Assembly: GCA_035628035.1 (NCBI GenBank)
Contig: DASPKS010000082.1
Span: 1-5,108 of the forward strand
Length of the DNA stretch: 5,108 nt
Direction of reading: 5' to 3'
From: DASPKS01 sp035628035
GTDB lineage: Bacteria; Bacteroidota; Rhodothermia; Rhodothermales; Rubricoccaceae
Part shown: one piece after another, positions 1 to 5,108 of the stretch
Layout: every line of letters begins with the position of its first letter
Position numbering within the stretch: position 1 is the first letter of the stretch
Made by a program: the position numbers and the translations under genes
The notes under the pieces: model-generated
What the model saw: only the letters and a program-made list of their open reading frames with translations
Databases searched by the model: none
What the model was told of the DNA's origin: nothing

Positions 1-104
1 GCCTTGTCGTGGAAGAACACCCAGTACTTCGTGACGGCGGGCTGGGCGGAAGCGCTCGATGCAACGATGGTCAGCGCTAAGAGAAGAAGGGCAGGGCGCA
101 GCAT
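1..104 (-). CDS. Exported protein, N-terminal fragment (possibly S8 subtilisin-like peptidase)
   Basis: Only the first 34 codons are inside the window; the gene continues past the left edge. The ATG at 104 opens a clear signal peptide: MLRPA, then a hydrophobic run LLLLALTIVA (residues 6-15), then SSASA and a likely signal peptidase I cut after Ala20, leaving Gln21 as the mature N-terminus. The mature start, PAVTKYWVFFHDK, resembles the beginning of Bacteroidota S8 family serine peptidases, where a K-Y-W-[VI]-F-F-x-D-K type stretch follows the signal peptide. No catalytic residue is visible, so the protease call is family memory and weak; export to periplasm or outside is well supported. The gene lies 26 bases after the deaminase stop and is probably cotranscribed with it. 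No Shine-Dalgarno site is seen. Codon 9 is TTA, rare in this GC-rich DNA. Confidence 0.6.
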   Translation of the reverse strand, partial: MLRPALLLLALTIVASSASAQPAVTKYWVFFHDK

Positions 105-130
105 GGCAGGCGCGAGAGGGGCACCCGCTC

Positions 131-919
131 TCACTCCACAGACCGGAGCAGGTTGCCGCTGAACGCGCCGGGGAGAAGGGCCTCCGGCGTGGTCGTCTCC
201 GGCGCCGCCGCGCCGCGACCGATCACGAGGGGGACACCCGGGGCGAGTTCGGCAAGCACCTGCCGGCACGACCCGCAGGGCGTCGCGCCGGGCGCACGCG
301 GGCAGACCACGGTGATCCGTCGAAAGGCATCGTAGCCGAGGGCGCGGGCGGTGGCGAGGGCCACGCGCTCGGCGCAGAGGCCGCGCGTCCAGTCGGGGTG
401 CTCGACGTTGGCGCCGGGGAGCACCCGCCCGTCAGCGGTCTCGACGACGCAGCCGACGGGGAAGTCGGAGTAGGGGGCGTGGGCACGTCGGGCAGCGATC
501 TCCGCGAGGGCGACGGCCTCGGCGTCGGACGCGGGCGCCGGGAAGGGAAGGGCCGGGTCGAGGGGATCGGACGGCGCAGGGAGGGCGGCCTCGCCGGTCA
601 CGAGGGCGTCGGCGGCGACGGGCTGCCAGTCCACCTCGAAGGCCGAGAGGAGGAAGGCGATCTCGCCGGGCTCGAAGGGGCGCGTGAGCACGGCCGCGCG
701 CACGTCGGTGCGGCCCGTCGCGCGCGCCATCGTGGCGGCGGCGACGAGGGCGGGGATGAGGAGGGGGAACGCGGCATTCTCGGTCCGCACGCCCGGCACC
801 CACACCCCGTCCGAGAGCAGGAGGGCGGCGGCCTCCGGCTGGCGCGTGTAGGGGACGTAGGCGCGCGGCGCGACGGCGCGGGCGTGGGCCCGGAGCGCGT
901 CGAGGGGGTCGGCAGGCAT
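131..919 (-). CDS. cdd: Two-domain cytidine deaminase, catalytic site in the C-terminal half
   Basis: Predicted to deaminate cytidine and deoxycytidine to uridine and deoxyuridine in pyrimidine salvage, in the cytoplasm. With the ATG at 919 it is 262 residues. The C-terminal half (about 137-262) has the full family signature: APYSDFPVG (148-156), the ribose-binding NVE (171-173), LCAE (181-184) with zinc ligand Cys182 and proton-shuttle Glu184, PCGSCRQ (214-220) with zinc ligands Cys215 and Cys218, and a closing LLPGAF. The N-terminal half (10-94) aligns without gaps over 47 residues (20-66 region against 146-192 region) but has Pro56 and Leu58 in place of Cys182 and Glu184 and lacks both later cysteines, so it is a dead copy. 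The frame stays open to a GTG at 985, but that start would lie 2 bases from the divergent tRNA and over its likely promoter; the deaminase similarity begins only after Met at 919. No Shine-Dalgarno site is seen at either start. Confidence 0.92.
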   Translation of the reverse strand: MPADPLDALRAHARAVAPRAYVPYTRQPEAAALLLSDGVWVPGVRTENAAFPLLIPALVAAATMARATGRTDVRAAVLTRPFEPGEIAFLLSAFEVDWQPVAADALVTGEAALPAPSDPLDPALPFPAPASDAEAVALAEIAARRAHAPYSDFPVGCVVETADGRVLPGANVEHPDWTRGLCAERVALATARALGYDAFRRITVVCPRAPGATPCGSCRQVLAELAPGVPLVIGRGAAAPETTTPEALLPGAFSGNLLRSVE

Positions 920-971
920 CGGCGCGAGGCGTTTCCACGGAAGATCGCCACAGGCCAGCGGGGCGGGCCCG

Positions 972-979
972 TACCTTTC
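972..979 (+). promoter_or_regulatory. Possible Bacteroidota-type -7 element of the tRNA-Leu promoter
   Basis: TACCTTTC matches the Bacteroidota sigma-A -7 consensus TAnnTTTG at all fixed positions except the last base. It ends 7 bases before the tRNA 5' end, a suitable place for a start site near 984-985. No TTG -33 element is found at the expected distance upstream, so the call is tentative. Confidence 0.35.
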
Positions 980-986
980 CGGCACA

Positions 987-1071
987 GCCGGGATGGCGGA
1001 ACGGTAGACGCAGCGGACTTAAAATCCGCTGGGGGGTAACCCCCGTGTGGGTTCGAGTCCCACTCCCGGCA
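987..1071 (+). tRNA. tRNA-Leu, anticodon UAA
   Basis: A complete class II tRNA can be folded by hand. The acceptor stem pairs GCCGGGA (987-993) with TCCCGGC (1064-1070), with discriminator A at 1071. The D stem is GCG/CGC (996-998 with 1009-1011). The anticodon stem pairs GCGGA (1013-1017) with TCCGC (1025-1029), around loop CTTAAAA, giving anticodon TAA at 1020-1022. The long variable arm (1030-1046) has a five-pair G/C stem with loop around TAA. The T arm is GTGGG/CCCAC around TTCGAGT. The 3' CCA is not encoded (next bases are CGA) and must be added by the CCA enzyme. It reads UUA and UUG codons; UUA is rare in the genes of this window. Confidence 0.97.
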
Positions 1072-1087
1072 CGAGGCGCTATTGAGC

Positions 1088-1106
1088 CCGATGCGCTGTG
1101 CATCGG
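1088..1106 (+). terminator. Hairpin 17 bases after tRNA-Leu, possible weak terminator
   Basis: CCGATGC (1088-1094) and GCATCGG (1100-1106) form a perfect seven-pair stem with a five-base loop GCTGT. The hairpin is flanked by a short direct repeat TTGAGC (1082-1087 and 1107-1112). No T-run follows, so it could instead be a processing or protective structure for the tRNA 3' end. Confidence 0.35.
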
Positions 1107-1118
1107 TTGAGCGCAGCG

Positions 1119-1143
1119 GGCGCAAGTCTTCAGCGTTTGCGCC
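1119..1143 (+). other. Second hairpin in the spacer between tRNA and the DUF1772 gene
   Basis: GGCGCAA (1119-1125) and TTGCGCC (1137-1143) form a perfect seven-pair stem around an 11-base loop. It lies 12 bases after the first hairpin. No T-run follows. It may belong to tRNA termination or to the leader of the gene at 1240; in GC-rich DNA a chance match is also possible. I find no convincing promoter elsewhere in 1072-1239. Confidence 0.3.
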
Positions 1144-1239
1144 GGGTTCGGTACGTTATCTCGAAGTTGTGCAGTAGAAACACAGGTTAGGCCGTTCCAC
1201 CAGCCCTGCGCTGCCCTCTCCAAAACCACCCCGCCCCTC

Positions 1240-1680
1240 ATGGCAGAGCTCGCGGAGTTCCTCGCCGTCATCGCGTGCGCGCTCTTTGCTGGCGCCGCCG
1301 TCTACATCAACCTCGTCGAGCACCCCGCCCGTCTCTCGTTCGGGACGGCGATCGCCGCGACCCAGTGGGCCCCGAGCTACAAGCGGGCGACGGTGATGCA
1401 AGTGCCGCTCGCCGTGCTCGCCGCTGTTGGCGGTGCGCTCCGGTGGGCTGTCGGCGGCGACGTGTGGTGGCTCGTCGGGGCCCTCCTCATCCTCGCCGTC
1501 ATCCCGTTCACGGTACTCATCATCCTCCCGACGAACAACCGGCTGCTTGAGCCGCAACGCGACCGGGCCTCGGCGGAGACTCAGCGGCTCCTCGAGGGGT
1601 GGGGGAGGCTCCACGCGGTGCGGAGCGTGATGAGCGTGGCGGCGCTGGGCCTGTTCGTGTGGCTCCTCGTGCGGACCTAG
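1240..1680 (+). CDS. DUF1772 family four-helix membrane protein
   Basis: A 146-residue inner-membrane protein of the DUF1772 family, which is related to fungal anthrone oxygenases; the bacterial members have no settled function. Four hydrophobic segments are visible at about residues 6-24, 54-72, 76-97 and 127-144. Family-type motifs sit between them: VEHPAR (26-31), APSYKRAT (44-51) after the first helix, ILPTNNRLL (95-103) after the third, and WGRLHAVRS (121-129) before the fourth. The length fits the family. The ATG at 1240 is chosen because the first helix follows directly and upstream sequence (CCACCCCGCCCCTC) has no in-frame homologous extension; there is no Shine-Dalgarno site. It is the first gene of a likely two-gene plus-strand unit with the small membrane protein after it. 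No substrate or partner can be inferred. Confidence 0.88.
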   Translation: MAELAEFLAVIACALFAGAAVYINLVEHPARLSFGTAIAATQWAPSYKRATVMQVPLAVLAAVGGALRWAVGGDVWWLVGALLILAVIPFTVLIILPTNNRLLEPQRDRASAETQRLLEGWGRLHAVRSVMSVAALGLFVWLLVRT

Positions 1681-1732
1681 GTGCCGCCTAACCCGCCGCT
1701 GGCCCCGAGAAGGGTCCCACCACTTGCGGCAC
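1681..1732 (+). other. Nested inverted repeats between the two membrane-protein genes
   Basis: Starting at the base after the DUF1772 stop codon, GTGCCGC (1681-1687) pairs perfectly with GCGGCAC (1726-1732). Between them an imperfect hairpin can form from TGGCCCC (1700-1706) and GGGTCCCA (1712-1719) around loop GAGAA. GCCGC at 1695-1699 could also pair with GCGGC at 1726-1730, so two foldings compete. The short word CTAACC occurs at 1688-1693 and again at 1732-1737. It could attenuate transcription or protect the upstream mRNA; no T-run is present. Confidence 0.35.
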
Positions 1733-1761
1733 TAACCACCGACCTGAGAAGACCGGTGAGC

Positions 1762-1974
1762 ATGGACCAGACCCTCCAGAACACGCGCCAGAAACTGAAG
1801 GTGCACGCCATCCTGTCGGCGACCCTCACCGTGGCCGGCGCCATCCTTCTGGTCTACATGATCACGGTAGAGAGCGAACCGGGGGCTATCCCACTCCTGC
1901 TAATCGTTCTCGGCGTCGGGTGGTATCTCCTCACGCGCGCCCGCATGCGGTCGCAGCGCCAGCAACTCCACTAG
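1762..1974 (+). CDS. Small two-helix membrane protein, function unknown
   Basis: A 70-residue protein not recognised as any named family. It has a short charged N-terminus (MDQTLQNTRQKLK), a first hydrophobic helix at about residues 16-35, a short acidic turn (VESEPG), a second helix at about 41-58, and a basic tail (RARMRSQRQQ). The pattern fits a helical hairpin in the inner membrane with both ends in the cytoplasm by the positive-inside rule. The frame stays open back to a GTG at 1681, directly after the previous stop, but that 27-residue extension is Pro/Arg-rich, non-conserved in look, and overlaps an inverted repeat. The ATG at 1762 is preferred; GAGAAG at 1746-1751 is a weak possible ribosome site. 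It lies 81 bases after the DUF1772 gene and is probably cotranscribed. Confidence 0.7.
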   Translation: MDQTLQNTRQKLKVHAILSATLTVAGAILLVYMITVESEPGAIPLLLIVLGVGWYLLTRARMRSQRQQLH

Positions 1975-2001
1975 GCAAGCGGCTTCCGGGATGAAGCCTG
2001 C
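1975..2001. terminator. Hairpin between convergent genes, likely bidirectional terminator
   Basis: The 27-base gap between two convergent stop codons is almost entirely an inverted repeat: GGCTTC (1981-1986), loop CGGGAT, GAAGCC (1993-1998), extended past a three-base bulge by GCA (1975-1977) with TGC (1999-2001). Position supports a shared terminator. Neither strand shows a T-run, so intrinsic termination is not certain. Confidence 0.5.
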
Positions 2002-3954
2002 TCAGGGGGCACCGCCTGCCGATGGCGCACTCGGTGCCCGCGCGAGGGCCACGCGCTCGGCGTCGGCGCGTGCGACAGCCTGGTAGAACGCGCGGACCCC
2101 CTCGTACGCCTCGGGCGGGAGCCGTGCCCCGGCGACCTCGAACCGCCGGACGTAGACGAGCGCGCGGCCACCGGCGCTCACGGCGAGCCGCCGCGCGTAC
2201 CGCCCGAAGTCCGTCGTGATCTCCAGGTCGCGCGGGGCCGCTTCCACCACGAATCCCTCGGGGAGGTCGAAACGGACGGAGTCGATCTCGACGGCGGGCG
2301 GACGGAGGTGCACGGGCTGGGTGCGCGCCTCTGCCGCCGGGGGGATCGTGGCGGGGGGCGCGAGGAGGTGCGGCGTGAGGAGGAGGCGGGCGCCGGCCCG
2401 CGCGGCGAGCCGCGGCGCCGTCCATACCGCCGAGAGGCGGACCTCCGCGGCCGGGTGGTCGGCCTCGCCCACGTCGTAGCTCATGACGTCGAATCCGGTG
2501 GAGCCGGTGGCCGTCCGGAACCACGCCTCGCGCTCGGCCGGGGGCCGCCCGCCCAGCGCGTGGACGGCCTCGTCGCGCGGCGCGCCAAGGAGCGCCCACG
2601 ACGCGCGGACCTCGGCGGCGCCCGCCGCGTCGAGGCGGATCTCGGCCGTGCGCGCGCTCCGGTTGTCGTCGGGCCGCGCGGTCGGCGTCGGGACGAGGCG
2701 CCCGCCGGTCTCGGTGACGAGGAGGGCGAGGCGGTCTTCGGTGAACGGGCCGAGCCGCCCGAACGGCGCCGTCGTGCTCGTGCTCTCCAGCCACAGCGGG
2801 CCGTCAGCCAGCGGGACGTGCACGATGACGTGGTTGAACACGTTCGCGGTGAACGTGGAGTCCAGCGCGGGCGCGTGGTGCCCGGCGCGGATGAGGGCGG
2901 GGTACGCCCGCACGCCCGCCTCGGCGAGGAGCGCGACGAGGTAGTTCGAGAGCGCCTTGCAGTCGCCGTAGCCGCGCGTGAACACGGTCTCAGCCGGGTC
3001 GGGCTGCCACCCCCCGAGGCCGAGCTGGACGCTCACGTACCGCGTCGTCCGCTGGACGTACTCGTAGATGCGGCGGGCCTTCTCGCGGTCGGTGTCGGCG
3101 CCCGCGATGAGCCGGGCGACCTCCGTGCGCGCGGCCTCCGGCAGCGTCGTCCGTCCCGCGCTCAGCGAAGCGTACCACGCGCCGAACGCCTCCCACGTGT
3201 CGAGCCGCCCCGGCACCCCGCCGATCTCGAACCGCGTGGTGCCGAGGAAGAGCGCCGGCGCCTGCTCCTGCCACGCCGGCCCGAGGGGCTCGACCTCAAG
3301 GGCCGCCCGCCCTGCGACCACCCACGTGTAGGTCGTCCGTCCGCGGACTTCCCCCTGCACCGGCTCCGCGTCGAGCCGCTGCGCGCGGTAGCGGACGGGC
3401 GTCCCGGTCGGCACGTCGAGGGTGAACGAGGCGCGCTCGACGGGATGCCCGTTGCGCTGGGGGTACCACGTAGGCCACCCCAGCACGCCGCGATGCTCCA
3501 CCTCGTAGGTCCACTCCACCGTGAACGGGTACCCGGCGCCTGAGAGCTCGGCGGTGCGGAGGCGGAGGTCGTCGTAGAACGACTCGCCCGCGGCAGGGTA
3601 GTCCTCGACGTCGTCGCGCCGGAGGCGGCGGACCACCCGCCCGTCGACGTCGCGGAGCACGCCCGAGAGCGACTCCACCCGCCGGAACACGTCGTGGGGA
3701 ACGACGAGCCGGACCACGTCCTCGTGCCCCGCCGGCGCCAGCGCGGTCATCACGAGGCGGACGTGCTCGCGGGCGCGGCCGGGGCCCTCCACCACGTAGC
3801 GCGTCTCGTAGGCCCGCACGACGGCCGGGGCCCCGCGGCCCAGCGCGAGCGTGGCCGGCGTGACGGCGTAGCCGACGTCTTGCGCCCGCGGCGCGGCCGC
3901 CGCCGCCACGGCGAGGAGCACGGCGGCGTGCCGCCGAACCGTGGGGCCCCTCAC
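2002..3954 (-). CDS. Exported DUF3857 / transglutaminase-like protein with intact Cys-His-Glu set
   Basis: A 650-residue exported protein of the DUF3857-transglutaminase family common in Bacteroidota; its substrate is unknown. A signal peptide spans residues 1-24 (MRGPTVRRH, hydrophobic AVLLAVAAAAA, cut after PRA before Gln25). The DUF3857 beta-rich domain spans about 40-225. The transglutaminase core spans about 275-395: helix DREKARRIYEYVQ (289-301), GYGDCKAL with Cys332, VFNHVIVHV with His375, and WLESTS with Glu390, which stands where many relatives have Asp. Cys332 is the only cysteine in the protein. A C-terminal DUF3858-like beta domain covers about 550-640 (DSVRFDLPEGFVVE, RYARRL, YVRRFEV). 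The GTG at 3954 is chosen because it gives the signal peptide and overlaps the upstream stop as GTGA, implying translational coupling. Peptidase, cross-linking or mere binding activity are all possible. Confidence 0.9.
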   Translation of the reverse strand: MRGPTVRRHAAVLLAVAAAAAPRAQDVGYAVTPATLALGRGAPAVVRAYETRYVVEGPGRAREHVRLVMTALAPAGHEDVVRLVVPHDVFRRVESLSGVLRDVDGRVVRRLRRDDVEDYPAAGESFYDDLRLRTAELSGAGYPFTVEWTYEVEHRGVLGWPTWYPQRNGHPVERASFTLDVPTGTPVRYRAQRLDAEPVQGEVRGRTTYTWVVAGRAALEVEPLGPAWQEQAPALFLGTTRFEIGGVPGRLDTWEAFGAWYASLSAGRTTLPEAARTEVARLIAGADTDREKARRIYEYVQRTTRYVSVQLGLGGWQPDPAETVFTRGYGDCKALSNYLVALLAEAGVRAYPALIRAGHHAPALDSTFTANVFNHVIVHVPLADGPLWLESTSTTAPFGRLGPFTEDRLALLVTETGGRLVPTPTARPDDNRSARTAEIRLDAAGAAEVRASWALLGAPRDEAVHALGGRPPAEREAWFRTATGSTGFDVMSYDVGEADHPAAEVRLSAVWTAPRLAARAGARLLLTPHLLAPPATIPPAAEARTQPVHLRPPAVEIDSVRFDLPEGFVVEAAPRDLEITTDFGRYARRLAVSAGGRALVYVRRFEVAGARLPPEAYEGVRAFYQAVARADAERVALARAPSAPSAGGAP

Positions 3955-5108
3955 GGCCGGCCCCCCGCGTCGGCGGACGGCGCGGCCTCCGCCGCGATGG
4001 GGCGGAGCACGATGGGCTCCGCGTCGGCGGCCACCATCTCGTCGAAGAGCGCGCGCAGTGCGGGGTACGCCGCCGGCTCGAACGTGGGCGTGCGCACCTC
4101 GAACCGCATCTGGACGTGGAGCGCGCGGCCGACCACGGTCACGGAGCGGGCATACCGCGCCGACTGCCCCGGCAGGTTCCGCGAGAGCGCGGGCGGGAGC
4201 GCCTCGACCTCGTACCCCTCGGGGAGCTCGATCTGCGCCGAGTACGTCTGCGAGAACGGGTGCCCGAACTCGACGGGGTACGTCCGCTCGACGAGCCCGA
4301 AGGGGCTCTCGCGGTGGCGCCCGAACAGGACGGGGGTGAGGTAGAGCCGGTCACCGATGGACTCGGCCGCCCCCTGCAGGCGGAACGAGGCGCTGAGGTC
4401 GACGGGCTCGTAGACGTCGTCGGCCTGCACCACCGCCACGCTGTCGATCTCCGCCCCGTCCGGCGCTTCGACCAGCTCCGCCACAGGGGCGGCAGGTCCA
4501 TCGGTGGCGGTCTCCCGGAGGCGGGCCCGCGCCTTGCCTGCGGCGTAGCCCGTGAGGCGGAAGGAGAGCGTGCCGCTGGCCGTGCCGTCGGGCGCGAGGG
4601 CGCCGGTCACCTGGGCGACCGTGCCCGTCCGGTCGAGCGGCTGGAACGTGATCCACGAGGGATCCGAGTGGTCCACGCGCCAGCCCATCCCCGCCAGCGC
4701 TTCGACGGGAAGGAGGCCGGCCGGGAGGTCGCGGTCCGTCGCATCGAGGAGAACGGGCGACCCACCCGCGGCCGCGAGGACGACGACGTGGTTGAACTGC
4801 GAGAGGAGGGGGTAGAGGGGGAGCGGGCGTCCGTTGCTCCGGGTGGAGAGGAGGATGGGGGTGGCCTCGAGGCCCATCGCGCGGAGGACCGCGAGGAGCA
4901 GGAGGTTCACCTCTGCGCTGCTGCCCCGCCCCGCCGCCAGTACGTCGTCCGCCGACCGGTCCGCAAACACATCGTAATGGCGGTCCCACACGACGGTGGT
5001 GCGGACGAAGTCGTAAGCGGCGCGGAGCCGCTCGGCCGGGGTGGCGTGCGCCGCGGCGAGCCGCTCAGCCTCTTGGCGAACGCGCCGCCCCCCTTCGAGG
5101 CGCCGCCC
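3951..5108 (-). CDS. DUF3857 / transglutaminase-like paralogue, Cys replaced by Ser, 5' end outside window
   Basis: The reading frame is open from the right edge to the TGA at 3951-3953 and yields 385 residues; the N-terminal signal peptide and DUF3857 domain expected for the family should lie beyond 5108. The transglutaminase-like core comes first: ERLRAAYDFVRTTVVW, then GRGSSAEVNLLLLAVLRAMG, then QFNHVVV (His codon 4788-4790) and LLDATD (Asp codon 4743-4745). GRGSSAEV aligns without gaps to GYGDCKAL of the downstream gene, placing Ser (codon 4917-4919) on the nucleophilic Cys. The visible protein has no cysteine at all, so Cys-dependent catalysis is excluded. A C-terminal DUF3858-like module (IELPEGYEVEALP, ARYARSV, MRFEV, DAEPIVL) matches the downstream paralogue. 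Relatives in Bacteroidota with a STRSNG motif often lack the Cys too (from memory). Its stop overlaps the next start by four bases. It is probably periplasmic or surface-bound. Confidence 0.88.
   Translation of the reverse strand, partial: GRRLEGGRRVRQEAERLAAAHATPAERLRAAYDFVRTTVVWDRHYDVFADRSADDVLAAGRGSSAEVNLLLLAVLRAMGLEATPILLSTRSNGRPLPLYPLLSQFNHVVVLAAAGGSPVLLDATDRDLPAGLLPVEALAGMGWRVDHSDPSWITFQPLDRTGTVAQVTGALAPDGTASGTLSFRLTGYAAGKARARLRETATDGPAAPVAELVEAPDGAEIDSVAVVQADDVYEPVDLSASFRLQGAAESIGDRLYLTPVLFGRHRESPFGLVERTYPVEFGHPFSQTYSAQIELPEGYEVEALPPALSRNLPGQSARYARSVTVVGRALHVQMRFEVRTPTFEPAAYPALRALFDEMVAADAEPIVLRPIAAEAAPSADAGGRP

Noticed and set aside
59..1039. Long plus-strand open frame (326 codons) across the deaminase and into the tRNA
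   Set aside because: It is antisense to a clear deaminase, runs into the tRNA-Leu gene, and its product is a low-complexity Gly/Arg/Glu-rich chain without any domain; open antisense frames are expected in very GC-rich DNA.
1045..1080. tRNA 3' end as an integration site for a mobile element
   Set aside because: No integrase, no second copy of the tRNA 3' end, and the flanking genes look like ordinary chromosomal genes.
1152..1159. TACGTTAT as a -7 promoter element for the DUF1772 gene
   Set aside because: Only TAnnTT is matched and no TTG lies at the right distance upstream, so I did not annotate it.
1091..1177. Small plus-strand frame of 28 codons starting with ATG in the spacer after the tRNA
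   Set aside because: The start lies inside a hairpin stem, there is no ribosome site, and the peptide has no recognisable feature.
432..1271. Minus-strand open frame of 279 codons over deaminase, tRNA and DUF1772 start
   Set aside because: It reads through the tRNA in antisense and overlaps the deaminase in another frame; the chain is Arg/Pro-rich and without domains.
2308..3543. Plus-strand open frame of 411 codons inside the transglutaminase-like gene
   Set aside because: Antisense to a protein with a signal peptide and recognisable domains; product is Arg/Pro/Gly-rich with no motif, a composition shadow.

Overview
The window is very GC-rich and is most likely from a high-GC member of the Bacteroidota, for example the Rhodothermia (Salinibacter, Rubricoccus or Rubrivirga relatives). 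The reasons are the DUF3857/transglutaminase-like secreted proteins, exported proteins whose mature ends start with Gln, the lack of clear Shine-Dalgarno sites at most starts, and a TAnnTTTG-like element just before a tRNA. The lineage is inferred from gene content and was not tested.

Left part (1-1071). On the minus strand a cytidine deaminase gene (131-919) is followed after 26 bases by the start of a gene for an exported protein, which runs off the left edge (1-104). The exported protein resembles the N-terminus of Bacteroidota subtilisin-like proteases, but only 34 residues are visible. The deaminase has two deaminase-like halves; the first has lost the zinc and catalytic residues and the second keeps them. 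A tRNA-Leu(UAA) gene (987-1071) points the other way.

Middle part (1072-1974). After a 168-base spacer with two hairpins, a plus-strand pair encodes a four-helix DUF1772 membrane protein (1240-1680) and a 70-residue, two-helix membrane protein (1762-1974). The 81 bases between them contain nested inverted repeats.

Right part (1975-5108). Two related DUF3857/transglutaminase-like genes lie in tandem on the minus strand and overlap by four bases (GTGA). The upstream one (3951-5108, start outside the window) has Ser where the catalytic Cys should be and contains no cysteine in its visible part. The downstream one (2002-3954) has a signal peptide and keeps a Cys-His-Glu set. They converge on the membrane-protein pair across a 27-base hairpin-bearing gap, probably a shared terminator.

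I see no mobile element, CRISPR array, defence system or biosynthetic cluster. The most notable points are the reversed arrangement of live and dead domains in the deaminase and the pairing of intact and Cys-less transglutaminase-like proteins. Neither is shown here to be a new system.
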